The notes beneath the pieces were generated by a model, which was not told where the DNA came from, searched no databases, and worked only from the letters and a program-made list of their open reading frames with translations. Below, in pieces: positions 36,101 to 46,085 of a stretch of DNA of 64,000 nucleotides. The first letter of the stretch is position 1. The number at the start of each line of letters is the position of its first letter. Where the stretch lies: positions 2,165,544 to 2,229,543 of the forward strand of contig NC_045151.1 in NCBI RefSeq assembly GCF_008831285.2, written 5' to 3'. The stretch is from Nymphaea colorata (Eukaryota > Streptophyta > Magnoliopsida > Nymphaeales > Nymphaeaceae). Made by a program: the position numbers and the translations under genes.

Positions 36101-37433
36101 TCTGTGCAATGAATTCATTTATTTCTTGAAAATGGACGCATAACAATGAAAGGAGGACGAAAAGGGATAATTGTAAATCATAATTTAAATTTTGTTGTGC
36201 CACGTGGGGTTTTTCAAGTTATAACCTTGCCCCTGAGATCCCTTGAGAGGCTCTAGAGCTCTTTCACTTGGAACCTACATTGTTACTATCAAATTAATTC
36301 AAGTGTTGCTAACATGGTCTAGAATTCTACATTTGAGGTGAAAATTGAGCTATGAACTACAGAGCATGTATTGATTTTTTCTGTTTATGGTCATGGTCCT
36401 GAACACATGTTTGCTACAAGCACAGGATTTTCTGGTCGTATGCTTTTTGTTTCCCTTTCCTTCTCATCCATGTGTCTCCTGTCATGTGCACAGGTGCGGT
36501 GTCTCTATGTGCCATGTCACATGTGTCGTAGTCTTCATTATTTTAATAGATCAAGCACAAGTTCCTTCTTAAAACTGTTCATGCATTTGCATAGTCCTTT
36601 AGATGGTTGAAGGAAGAAATGAACATCAGTTGGTGATGAATAGAGAAAATAAAAGAGAATCAAGGAGAGAGGTCCACAGGCAAGATTGTCACATACAATA
36701 GATAGCACTAATCAAGGACAAATCATGATATTGGTTCAAGCAAGGAACATAGACTAACAAGATCCGAAGCATCAAGTGCTAACTGCTACATAACTCTAGC
36801 CCATGCAAATGTAATCACAAATACTATCTGAAAATGGGACTTTATGCATGAGGACAAGCATATCGATAAAAGGAGAATGCATAACATAACAGCTTATTAG
36901 CCCAAAGGACAGTGCTCCTCTTCACGAAAATAGAAATTATAAAAGGAAAAGAAATGCTTTTCTTTTTTTTGGCAAGGCCACATATTCAACTCTCGTTTTT
37001 TATTTTGACCTTGCAACCTTACTCTTAGGACTATGAGTTAAACCTCTATCTCCTTGTTGATGGGCAATTGTGATTTGATAGGTACTGCATGGTGCTTTTT
37101 GCGGGGATTGCAGCCGAAGCTCTTGTATATGGAGATGCTGAAGGTGGTGAAAATGATGAGAACCTATTCCGGAGCATATGTGTACTTCTTCAACCTCCAT
37201 TGAACACTGCACAGGTCTCTCTCCATCTCTCTTCTGTATCGTGATCCACACAAAAGATTCCTCACCTATTGACTAATGTATCACAGATGTCGAATCGGGC
37301 AAGGTGGTCTGTGCAGCAATCGTACAATCTTCTAAAGCGCCATAGAGCTGCTCATAGAGCTGTATTTAAATCTCTAGAAGCCGGTAGGAGTCTTGGTACC
37401 GTTATAAGGAGCATTGAGGAAGCAATGATGTGA
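24918..37433 (+). CDS. Plastid membrane metalloprotease-like protein (FtsH/M41-like, VIR3-related)
   Basis: Seven exons close exactly to 425 codons: 24918-25452, 26014-26073, 26257-26505, 31585-31661, 36003-36079, 37082-37214 and 37287-37433 (TGA). All introns are GT-AG. Residues 1-60 are Ser-rich, like a chloroplast transit peptide. A helical region (GWQEYEDAVREKDLERAL) follows. Two hydrophobic segments (about 214-232 and 238-263) precede the zinc motif HEAGH at 274-278. GIAAEALVYG and END at 356-358 supply a candidate third ligand (D358), as in the peptidase domain of FtsH. There is no AAA ATPase domain. This is the family of Arabidopsis At1g56180 (VIR3) and At5g27290, linked to chloroplast development. 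Introns 3 and 4 (5.1 and 4.3 kb) hold retroelements. An out-of-frame upstream ATG at 24910 overlaps the start. Which paralogue it is remains open. Confidence 0.92.
26690..27900. repeat. Probable TE-derived block in intron 3 of the metalloprotease gene
   Basis: Related words on both sides (catacccgtgcccatg near 26730; ccatacctgtacccgtg near 27832) and simple repeats (TA)n/(TG)n at 26880-26913 suggest an inserted element. No coding domain is recognisable. The block contains the hairpin listed at 27038-27087. Confidence 0.4.
27038..27087. repeat. 50-bp near-perfect inverted repeat
   Basis: Two 25-base arms (taacgtgaatgcagtagtgc... and its complement) pair with only two mismatches and no loop, centred on ttcgaa. 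Confidence 0.85.
27995..29974 (-). mobile_element. Truncated Ty3/gypsy element in intron 3
   Basis: Two related direct repeats, 27995-28173 and 29792-29974, share attaactcc..aaggacct, ggggtgggttattatctcc, cattttcagccccgaaggacc and ggtccaacc. They are read as LTR parts. Between them lies minus-strand pol. A reverse-complement polypurine tract (ctctcccctt) abuts the left LTR, so the element runs right to left. On the right the LTR is joined directly to the end of the RNase H region; gag, protease and most reverse transcriptase are deleted, together with the inner part of that LTR. The outer left boundary and a target duplication could not be settled. Confidence 0.85.
28342..29791 (-). pseudogene. 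gypsy pol remnant: RNase H end, zinc-binding region, integrase core and C-terminus
   Basis: Read on the minus strand, the order is TNHHSLKYCL...VADGLSRA (RNase H end, near 29650-29785), then an H2C2-like region (29347-29649, ending HFHNSKAAGHEVSGKG). The integrase core follows (28770-29186: MDFMEGLPKSKGKSAILVVI, HGMPRTIVSDQDSLF, LQMSTAYRLQSDAQTE). The C-terminal GPY/F-like domain is at 28342-28581 (LKEGDWVFLRRP, APRFVGPYQVKRRIGSVAYE). Stops and shifts separate the blocks. The normal catalytic layout is recognisable, but the copy is dead. Confidence 0.9.
32476..32662 (-). repeat. 3' LTR of the intron-4 copia element
   Basis: Shares almost every base with 33990-34176, including the inverted pair taatctcc / gattaggg around 32530-32560. 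It ends a few bases short of the full LTR. Confidence 0.92.
32663..32960 (-). pseudogene. copia gag/protease-junction remnant
   Basis: The minus-strand frame reads CWDNLGHPSAIPQGKG, then LTVNINKSEYEEFLAHRST and VMIDSAMS. Copia polyproteins have a corresponding stretch between the gag zinc knuckle and the protease active-site region. The polymerase and integrase are absent. Confidence 0.6.
33225..33490. repeat. Tandem duplication inside the intron-4 element, period about 121-128 bp
   Basis: caacaatcat/aataaatgaacaagaatat, ccaggcttctacgtatccacatatgcatata and tttgttgttcaaatcagtccac each occur twice in the same order. A looser series of agatctgaa-containing units follows at about 33600-33735. 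Confidence 0.8.
33990..34183 (-). repeat. 5' LTR of the intron-4 copia element
   Basis: Complete LTR of 194 bp in TG...CA form. It is directly bounded by the primer site on its inner side and by the duplicated gttgt on its outer side. Confidence 0.93.
34189..36002 (+). other. Remainder of intron 4, no gene seen
   Basis: AT-rich intronic DNA with no long conserved frame. A run with gttactgttccatggcacagcaacaacc near 35803-35840 is a short imperfect inverted structure. The acceptor AG at 36001-36002 ends the intron. Confidence 0.4.
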
Positions 37434-38700
37434 TTACAAAGATTTGGAAGAACCTTGGTTTCTCTCTCTCTAAAACATCTGTCATGTTTCAACTAATCTA
37501 GAAAAATCTTACTCGTCTCCATGCCAAGTCTTGATTTTGCTAACTTCTCACTCGATTCTGCTGAAGAATGCTCTGGAGCTTCCCAGCAGGTTATGGAACC
37601 ATGTACACGGGTTCTCCATTTTGACTTACCACATCACAGCCCTCTTACAATAAGTCGCATTGTAAATTCTATAAAGCATCTAATCCTTGAAACCCCGGCT
37701 ACATCCATGTGTTGGTGTTTCATTTATTTGTCCAGTAAATTTTGGATCATTGTGTGTACAGGCTGTAAAGTCCGATCTTAATTTGCTTGTATAGCCAAGA
37801 ACATTCATGGAACTTGTACCTATATGTTATATAAAGAGGATATGCATGGACTTCGGGATTGATCCACCAAAAATTTTGAGTCCATTTGCTTGAGCTCACT
37901 TCTAGTATTGTTTGAATGAATTTCATGGCACAGCTTCATCTGCCACACAGCCCTCTTCGCACCCAGTATCTCCTACTGAACAGATTTATGAATTTTCATG
38001 CGGTACCAGATGTACCAGTTTGTGACTAAATGCAATTTTATCCTTCAAAAGAACCCACAAGAAACTCTTTGGGATAAACGAAATTTCTGGTTTCTTTAAT
38101 AAAATTGGTAAATCATTTTTACACTCTAAGAGATATTGTCATACAAGGCACTAAAACATCTTTTCAACTCTCTTTCTAATTCTTTACCAACTTAATCTGC
38201 ATGTTCTCCCAACTTCTCAGTTCAGGCTTTCCTCTAAATTTGTCTCACAAAGCGGTTCTTGCACCTCCTTCCTAGGTAAAGTAAATTTCAGGAATTGCTT
38301 TATACATACCCTAAAAGAAAGTTGTAAGCAAACGCACTGGATTACTTGGCTATTGTCCTGATCATCTGCCCATCCCAAGAAAAAGGAAGAAAAAGAAAAG
38401 GATGACGGCTTGTGATTGACAAAGCTTATATTGTTTGTCGAAATCCAGAAACAGGCAATCATCAAGTAAATCACTTCGAGTCCTGCTGAACCAGAAAAAG
38501 GAGATACCTCCCAGGTGCACCACAGAACGGTTATGTTGCCATACAAAATAGGCTAAAGAGGCTAAAATAGCAAGGACCACATTATATGAAGAAGAAACAA
38601 AGAAAAAACAAGGCTGCAATTATGAGCATCGCATCTAACTAACAAAACTGTTGTAGGCTAGACTTCTTGGGCCCTAGCACTACTAATATCCTGTGATGCA
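37434..38700. other. Convergent intergenic region with both 3' UTRs
   Basis: The metalloprotease gene ends at 37433 (+) and the chaperonin gene ends at 38701 (-), so this stretch should hold two facing 3' UTRs and terminators. The open frames here show no family similarity. I could not fix poly(A) sites. Confidence 0.5.
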
Positions 38701-41700
38701 TTATGGAGTTATTCCAGGAACAAATGGGACAGCGGGCTTTGGTTTTCTTATTTTCTCAACTAAGACAGCTTCACAAGTCAACAGAACACCAGCAATGGAG
38801 ACAGCATTCTGAAGTACAGATCTTGAAACCTTGCAAGGGTCCACTACTCCACTATCAAATAAATTTTCATACTTTCCAGTCATTGCATTGTAGCCAAATT
38901 CCCAGTCACAAGAAAGGATATTCTCGACTACTACTGAGCCATCAACTCCAGCATTGCACGCAATCAATTGGGCTGGTACAAGAAGCGCCTGAAAAACCCA
39001 ACAGATCAACTCAAAAACCAAATAGTAATCCCATTTATAAGTTGGTTGCAAACAGTTGGGTGATCCACAAAGAAGCGGTTAAGGACCACACCTTTCCTAT
39101 GATGTCAGCCCCAAGCTTCTCTTCTGGGTCCTCCATCAGTTTTTTAATGGAAGCAACCTGTTTAGATAAATGGACATACACAGCTCCTCCTCCAGGGGCT
39201 ATGCCTTCTGCCATAGCTGCTAGACTCGCATTTTTTGCATCCTCAATTCTGAGCTTTTTATCTTCCAGTTCAGCTTCTGTTGGTGCACCAACCTATTTCA
39301 TAACTCAAGCCAGAATTAAACACAGATATAAGAAAGAAAATTTATTACCATGATGGATCACAGTGAGTTCAGAAAGAAATTCAATGGAGCTAATCTACAA
39401 CAGGTGGCACTAAATCATTTTCATGAAACTAAGAACCCTAAGTCTGCCCTACACCACCATTCTTCATTAGAAAAAGACAACTCATGAAACCTTCACATAG
39501 TTTGCTTTGGCAACTCAGCTATAGATGTTTCTTTCTTTGAGCAACATGTTTTCCACAAAAGCAGGACCATACCAAGTTCTAGTTTCATACTGTGTGAATC
39601 AGTCTTCCAGAATTAACAAAATGAACATCATCAGCTGCATTTTCCAAACACTCCAGGATAGAAACTAAAAGGCGTCAAAATGCTTTCTAGTGAAGCATAA
39701 TACCACCTATCTCTTTTCCAATATTTCAAGGCAACCAATTAAAGTGCATGGTTCACACTTTTCCACCAACTTCTTCTGTTGTTGGCATCTGTCATGTAGG
39801 ATGAAACAACAAATAAAAATATCATAATGTGGATCCCCGTATAACAGTCCAAGATATGTGGCCTCATAGAATTTTACATCAAAATAATCTTTAAACCACC
39901 AGCTTGGAACATCGAGCAGGGATAAAACTTCAAAGACTACTGCAACTCGAATACTATTAGGATCCAATAAAGACTAGAAAGACTTGTTATATAGATGACA
40001 TGACCTATAATATCACTTAATACGTTGGTTTTTTTTACTCTCTAAATCCAATTCTCGAACATAGTGATATCTATGATTCTATATATATATACAGGATGTT
40101 TAAATTGTAATGCTTAAAGTCAAAGATACTAATCTTTTGTATTTAAAGTTTTAAACCACTTAATGATAAATATTTTGAAGAGATTCGATCAAACAGAAAG
40201 TCAAAATGAGGCCCTATTTTTGAATTTTACATGGATGAAGGTTGACTAGTTCTTGGACTTAAAGTCCATTTGAGCCATATGTGCCTACCAAATCCGTAGT
40301 ATAGGTTTGTAATAAAGAGTATATACTGCTACTTATCTGTATATATGTTTATCATTATTTGCATACAGACATATCTTCATGTCCGAGAACCTATAAATTG
40401 ATGCCATTCTGTTTAATAGCATCATCATACAATTGTGAGAATTTGCCATGGCAGACTTCATACAATGTGACATTGGATCAGCTACTTGCCCATATATTCT
40501 TGCGTTTGAAAAGCACTAGATGCCAACATTTTTTCCCAATAACTAAATCAGGAAAATTCAAAAAGATACCAAAAACTTAGATTTCTTAATGACATAGTCC
40601 ATGCAATACCATTTTTAAACTGTACAACCACAAGGTAGATGTCATTTATAAAGCAACTAAAAGGATGTACTTACCTTAATTATAGCAACACCACCTGACA
40701 GCTTTGCAATTCTGATTGCAAGCTTCTCAGACAAATATGCACTGTCTGTTTCAGCAATATCTTTCTTTAGTTGATCAATTCTTGCTCGTATCTCAGGTTT
40801 AGTTGATGGATCTGCAACAATCATTGTTGAATTGTTTGTTATAGTTACTTTCCTTGCAATACCAAGTTGGTCTGATGTTGCATTAGCTAGGTCCATTCCA
40901 AGATCTCCAGTGAGAAGGTCAGCCCCTGCTTCATCAACTTGCTAATGTCAGATCAGTAGACACACACTAGAAGAGATGGCATTATCAACAAAATTTTGAA
41001 CTACATAAATCATGCGTTCAAGAAGGGAAATATGCTTGCAGTTGGTCTCACAAAGTAGGGATGAAGAAGGAGCAATTTCTTACAAACCAGATGCTCACAA
41101 ATATTACCGAAATGTTTTAAAATTTAAATATCAAACTCAATTATTAAAGTGAAAATGGACATGATGAAAACGTGGATAAAATAAGAGCCCACTGTGACAT
41201 GCATTAGCTCATAAACTTTATTTGGAAGGATCAAAAGAATTACTTTGGAACCTAAGCAAACTGCCACACAGTTGTTTGGCAGATTAAAAATGCTGTAACT
41301 GAAGTACCAAACCTTGGCACACCTCATAAACACATGCACAAGAGGAATCTATGCTAATTCTTCGACTTTTTTCTGGCTAGAGATGGAATTGATATATTGA
41401 GTTTCGATACTTCGATTCCCATCAGGATATACCAGCACTTTCCATTCTTTTTTGGGACCAAAAAATCCTATTGGAAGGTAGCATTAAATCAGCATTTAGT
41501 AAAGGACCTCTTCTTCCAAGTTTGGTTTACAATTTCTGTAATTCCTAGGTCATAACAAAGTATACAACACCTTGGTGAAAATTATTTACCTGTCAAGATG
41601 GCAATGTCTTGCAATAATCCCTTCTTTCCTTCAGCAAATCCAGGTGATTTAATGGCAGCAACCTTGACTATTCCCTGCAGTTTGTTCACAATCAACGTAC

Positions 41701-43338
41701 TGAGGACCTCAGAAGAGATGTCTTCAGCAATAAGCAGCAGGGGAACACCCAACTGAGTTGCCTTTTCCAGCATTGGAATAATATCTTTTGTTCTGGTAAT
41801 TTTCTGATCAGTCACTAGCACTTTAGCATTCTGAAATTCAACCGTTGAACCATCTTGGTTTGTAACAAAGTGATGAGAGATATAGCCCCTGTCAATCTGT
41901 AGCAAACAGAAGTTTCAAGAATAAGAATATTTCCAATTTCCAACCACGAATAAAGGTTAAAATTTCTTGTTAAGCACCAACTTGCCGACCTTCATTCCTT
42001 CTTCCACCTCAATAGTTGTTTCAAAAGATGAGGATGACTCAATTGAGATGAATCCATCAGAGCCTATCTGTTCTATGGCATCAGCAATCATGGATCCAAC
42101 AAAACAATCATTTCCAGCAGATATGGAGGCAACAGCTGCCAAATAGAGATAATGGTTTCAATTTCCAAACAAAGCTTCTCCTCATTTAATCAGAAGCAAA
42201 TGCAGAGTCCAAGATCTAAAAGACAACCTCTGATATCATCCCTTCCTTTTATTGGCCTACACTTCTTCCTTAAGGATTTCACAAGTTCAGTTACAGCTTT
42301 GTCCATTCCCCGTTTCAAAGAAGCTGGATTTGCCCCAGATGCGACAGCCATTAGCCCTAGTTTGATTATTTCCCTAGCCAGGATTATGGCAGTGGTTGTC
42401 CCATCACCAGCAGAATCGTTGGTCTTACTAGCGACCTGCAGAAAGCATAGTTCGGCAGAAACGGTAATTAAAAAACTAAGGCATAAACTTTCTTTTCATT
42501 ACTTACACTACATTGGAAATTTTAGAGAAAGATATCACCTTAGAGAACTTACTTCCCGAACCAAAAGCACCCCCACATTTTCAATAGCATCTGGAAGCTC
42601 AATTGCCCGAGCAATTGTCACACCATCGTTAATAACTTTTGGTAGCTCACCGTCAACGACAACATTGCGTCCTGCGCTGTCCAAAAGCAAAGTGCCATAA
42701 GGCAAATATGGGACCAAGAAGAGCTAACAAAAGGGATGTCCAGGAGAAAAGGAACCATCAAGTAGGTGACCAAGAGAAAGAAAAGGAACCATCAAGTAGG
42801 TGCATTACTAACGTAAATGATGCTGCGTATTCCTTTCTACCTATCTAAAACCACTTCCATTAAAGCGGCGAGCACTAAAGAAGCTGAAAAGAAGCGAGAG
42901 AGAGAGAGAGAGAGAGAAATTGGTGCTTTGCCTCTTGGTCCTAAGGTGACAGCAACGGCATCAGCAAGCTTGTCTATACCAGCCACCAATCCTCTCCGGC
43001 ACTCCTGCTCGAAGGCAATCCTCTTTGGCCCCGCCTTCACCAAGAACTTCCTCCGCTGCAGCTGCTGTTCTTGCTGCTGCTTCTTCCCTGCAATACCAAC
43101 TCTACCGCCAACGAGCACGCATGGCTTTAAGAAACACCCTCCTGGTCCTGGTTTCTGCAACATAATAGCCATCTAACATGACATGAGAGTAAAAACAGGG
43201 ACAGGAAGTATAAGGGCACCTCCCTCTCTCGCCGGAAGCGATTCCCAATTGAGACAAAGGTGGTGGGGGGAGCGTGGGGTGGGAAAGGAACCGCCTACTT
43301 ACAGGAGGAAAGGCCGCTGTCGGGGAGAGCGCACTCAT
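38701..43338 (-). CDS. CPNA2: Plastid chaperonin 60 subunit alpha-2 (Cpn60 alpha)
   Basis: Nine exons on the minus strand, closing to 592 codons: 43303-43338, 42932-43154, 42553-42671, 42228-42435, 41990-42135, 41590-41896, 40675-40925, 39092-39292 and 38701-38988 (TAA). A basic transit peptide precedes [11 protein letters not shown]. Group I chaperonin marks follow: [33 protein letters not shown]-site AGDGTTT (residues 135-141), [16 protein letters not shown] and AGVDGSVVV. The C-terminus ([14 protein letters not shown]) and LTGDLGM match the alpha-2 (At5g18820) branch rather than alpha-1. Such subunits join Cpn60 beta in stromal barrels that fold imported proteins; Arabidopsis CPNA2 is tied to folding of KASI in embryo plastids. 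Intron 2 has a GC donor (AGAG|GCAAAG). No damage is seen. Confidence 0.93.
42672..42931 (-). other. GC-AG intron (intron 2) of the chaperonin gene
   Basis: The exon end AGA G is followed by GCAAAGCACC, and the next exon starts after ...GCGCAG with GA CGC AAT. This restores TLGPRGRNVVV exactly. No GT donor nearby preserves that frame. The intron begins close to a (GA)n run at about 42896-42917 of the plus strand. Confidence 0.85.
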
Positions 43339-43414
43339 AGTGATGAATTCTCTGCCTAGCGGGGAGGAGGTCGTGAGCGGGCAATACTGGTTTTTGGTTT
43401 TGGTGGCAAAGCAG

Positions 43415-43420
43415 CAGAGA

Positions 43421-43458
<38 letters not shown>
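43415..43458. repeat. (GA)n microsatellite in the chaperonin 5' UTR/promoter
   Basis: An almost pure GA run on the plus strand, that is (CT)n in the transcript sense. It lies about 80-120 bases upstream of the chaperonin start codon. CT-rich leaders are common in plant genes, but a run this long should be length-variable. Confidence 0.85.
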
Positions 43459-43461
<3 letters not shown>

Positions 43462-43636
43462 ATGGCTTCTCCAAATTTTTCTCCAAATTTTCAAGTGAAA
43501 TATGAGCTAGTTGCGTGCAACTCCCCTAGTGCAGGCTTTAGGTATTTTAGTCGCTTGTGAAGAAGCCAGTGTGTGAATAGCTGCCCATGTTTTCATTGTG
43601 CTTTTGAAATCACTCAGTGCCATATTGTCTTTGCAG

Positions 43637-43750
43637 GTTTAACAGGTGATTTCCTTGATTTCATAGTTGGACAAGTAATAGAAGAACTTGGATTTATTGA
43701 TGACTTTGCTTGGCTACGTAGACGAGGAGATAAGGCATTGATAATATAAT
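43637..43750 (+). other. Exon-like orphan fragment
   Basis: An acceptor-like sequence, ttgtctttgcag, is followed by an open frame reading GLTGDFLDFIVGQVIEELGF and then DDFAWLRRRGDKALII before a TAA. It has real-gene texture but no partner exons nearby, and I do not recognise the family. It could be a captured or relic exon next to the chaperonin gene. Confidence 0.3.
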
Positions 43751-44414
43751 CAATAACCGGAATAGTCTAATCACATTTGATGTGCATTATTTACACATCT
43801 ACATATACCATTTGGTATCATATATTAATTCCATCATATGAATAAATAAATAAGTTTTGTCTATTTTTTCTTATATTATCATTGATAAATCACTATATCA
43901 ATGCACATTTAAATCACTGCATGACTTTTTATCACATTGATAAAGCACCACAATCGCTTCATTGGTAATCATTCGACCTTATTATTTTTTGCTTTAGTCG
44001 CTACAATTTACTTTTATTTGGTCTTGCAATGCTAATTGTTATCTAGTTGCTACATATAATAAGCCGATGTTTTGTAGTTGGCTTTTTGAACCGCTTCGTT
44101 TTGTGTATGCGCATACTCTTAGATTGCTTGATATGATAACCGTTTATTTACATGTATAGGTTAACCTGCTAACTAACAATGTGATGAATTTGCTCGTAGT
44201 AAAGAAGCTAGACCATTATTTGTTGAAGATTCAAATAATCAAGAGAAAATGTGCATTGAACTATGTATGCAATTAAAAACATACCTAAACATAAACATGT
44301 TTTGGTAAATGATTTGATCAATGACACACCAAAAGTAGTGTTATTCCCCGTAGAGAAAGGAGAAAGTAACAGCAAGAACAATATAGGCGCAGGGATTAGA
44401 AATTCTGTTGACCT

Positions 44415-46085
44415 TCACATTATGGGAAAAGGAATGTAGTTCAGCAATGAGTTTGATGAACACAAGTTTTACAATGTGCCACATGACTTCAGTGTTAGAA
44501 AATCCTCTTAGGACAACAATGCATATGGTGTCGTTCAGAAAGAGTTGTCGTTCCAATGATGGTTAAAACTAAAGAAATCAAGTGATAACATCGTGGAAAC
44601 TTGATTCAAGATGTGATTGTCAAGTGAGAATGGTGTGTTAGCAAAGCTTTCAAATGGCCACCAGCTATGTCATTATTTTTCGTCAATACCACATTGTAAA
44701 GTAATATCTTCCCATGCTACAGTAGCTGAATCAACTGATATTGTTGGCATTGCACCAAAACAGATTTACAATTACTTTACAAAGGTAGATGGTTGTGTCA
44801 AGAATGTACCATTGACAACCATAGATTATAGAAACCACTAACGAGAAAGATGACATAGACTATGAAAAGTAGTGACATATGACATATGTGCCTTGGTCGA
44901 TTACTTATAGAAAAAATCAATCAAGGACCCATCTTTTTAATAATGTGATTCAATTAGATGAAGCGGGATATACCATGCATGTTTCAAGCAAACTTGAGGT
45001 CAAGAGTGGAATATGAATGTTTCAATGATATCTCTATTTTTTTGTATGATAGTGAAGATTAAGACTCATCAGTGGCCAATTACCCAATTTACAAGAGCAC
45101 CTTCAAGCAATATTCATAGGAAATAATATTGCAATAGCAATTGTAGTGTCCATGATTGGACACACGTAACCCCTTTATTTGTAGTATGTTTTTTAAAAAT
45201 ACAACAAAGAACACACACATATATTTAATGAGAAGATAAACTTCAAAGGAAGGTTTTAGGATGTATGCACTTCAATGCCAAGATGATAATTCTTGTCTGT
45301 ATGTATAACAATTCATGTCTATAGCCTTTAGGAGAATATATGATTTCAAAGACAAATAAAACTGAACATATTAGCATATGAAAAGCAGTACTTTTGGGTA
45401 GATATTATAAACATGGAAAAATTGAGAGAATGCAAGAGATGAATATGCATTAGTATCATGTGGGTATAAGTAAAAAGAGCCTCTTAATAATGTTGATGAT
45501 CGAACTATCAAATGTATGGGTCCAAATAATAAATTCAAAGAAATTTTATGTCATCATGTATTAAATGCTTTTGATCAAGAGAACATGAAGAAATGTCTAA
45601 GCATATATGATACGAAGAGAAATTGAAGCATACAAAGCTATAAATGTTGAATACAAGTCAGGTAAGTTCTTCAGGTTAGGATTACAATTGTTGCATAACC
45701 TTCCATTACTAGCTCCCATGTAAATCAATTATGTATGTTGTAGAATTGACATTAAGAATCAAAGAATCCTATGAGTACATAAGACAGCTAACAAATTATG
45801 CATCGGGAAAAGTGTTTTATTTTCCCATCATTTTCTTGTAGCCAAGGAACACCTTTAATTCAAATTAGTATATTGTAGTTCAAGAAGACCAGTTCCAAAG
45901 AATAGAAGTGATGGTTATGGTGAAGGTCCTACAAGCCCTAAACAGAAAGAAAAACACTACTCAAGTATAAATATCATCTTCAGTAAGTCAAAAACAAACA
46001 TTGTAAATCATAATAAATCAATACATATAGCAAATGGTAACAAAGGGAACCAAAATATGATTACATTTACTGAAATGAAGAGTAA
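44415..46085 (+). pseudogene. FAR1/FRS-family (MULE-transposase-derived) pseudogene
   Basis: Across several frames with many stops, motifs appear in the order of FAR1-RELATED SEQUENCE proteins. First is a DNA-binding start (FDEHKFYN, FSVRKSS; near 44450-44515), then a CDCQVRMVC block (44610-44640). Next comes GIAPKQIYNYFTKVDG (within 44617-44841), followed by ALVDYL..KSIKDPSFFNNVIQLDEAG (44890-44965). A NNIAIAI segment lies near 45120 in the transposase core. A SWIM-like stretch ILCHHVLNAFDQEN comes near 45540-45590, and a basic RRPVPKNRS tail near 45880. FAR1 proteins are transcription factors domesticated from Mutator-like transposases. This copy may be a dead gene or a dead element; I see no terminal repeats. 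Motif matching is by eye. Confidence 0.65.

Noticed and set aside
43102-43494. 130-residue minus frame starting MKIWRKIW with poly-SL
   Set aside because: It reads through the GA microsatellite and into intron 1; the spliced chaperonin start at 43338 explains the locus better.
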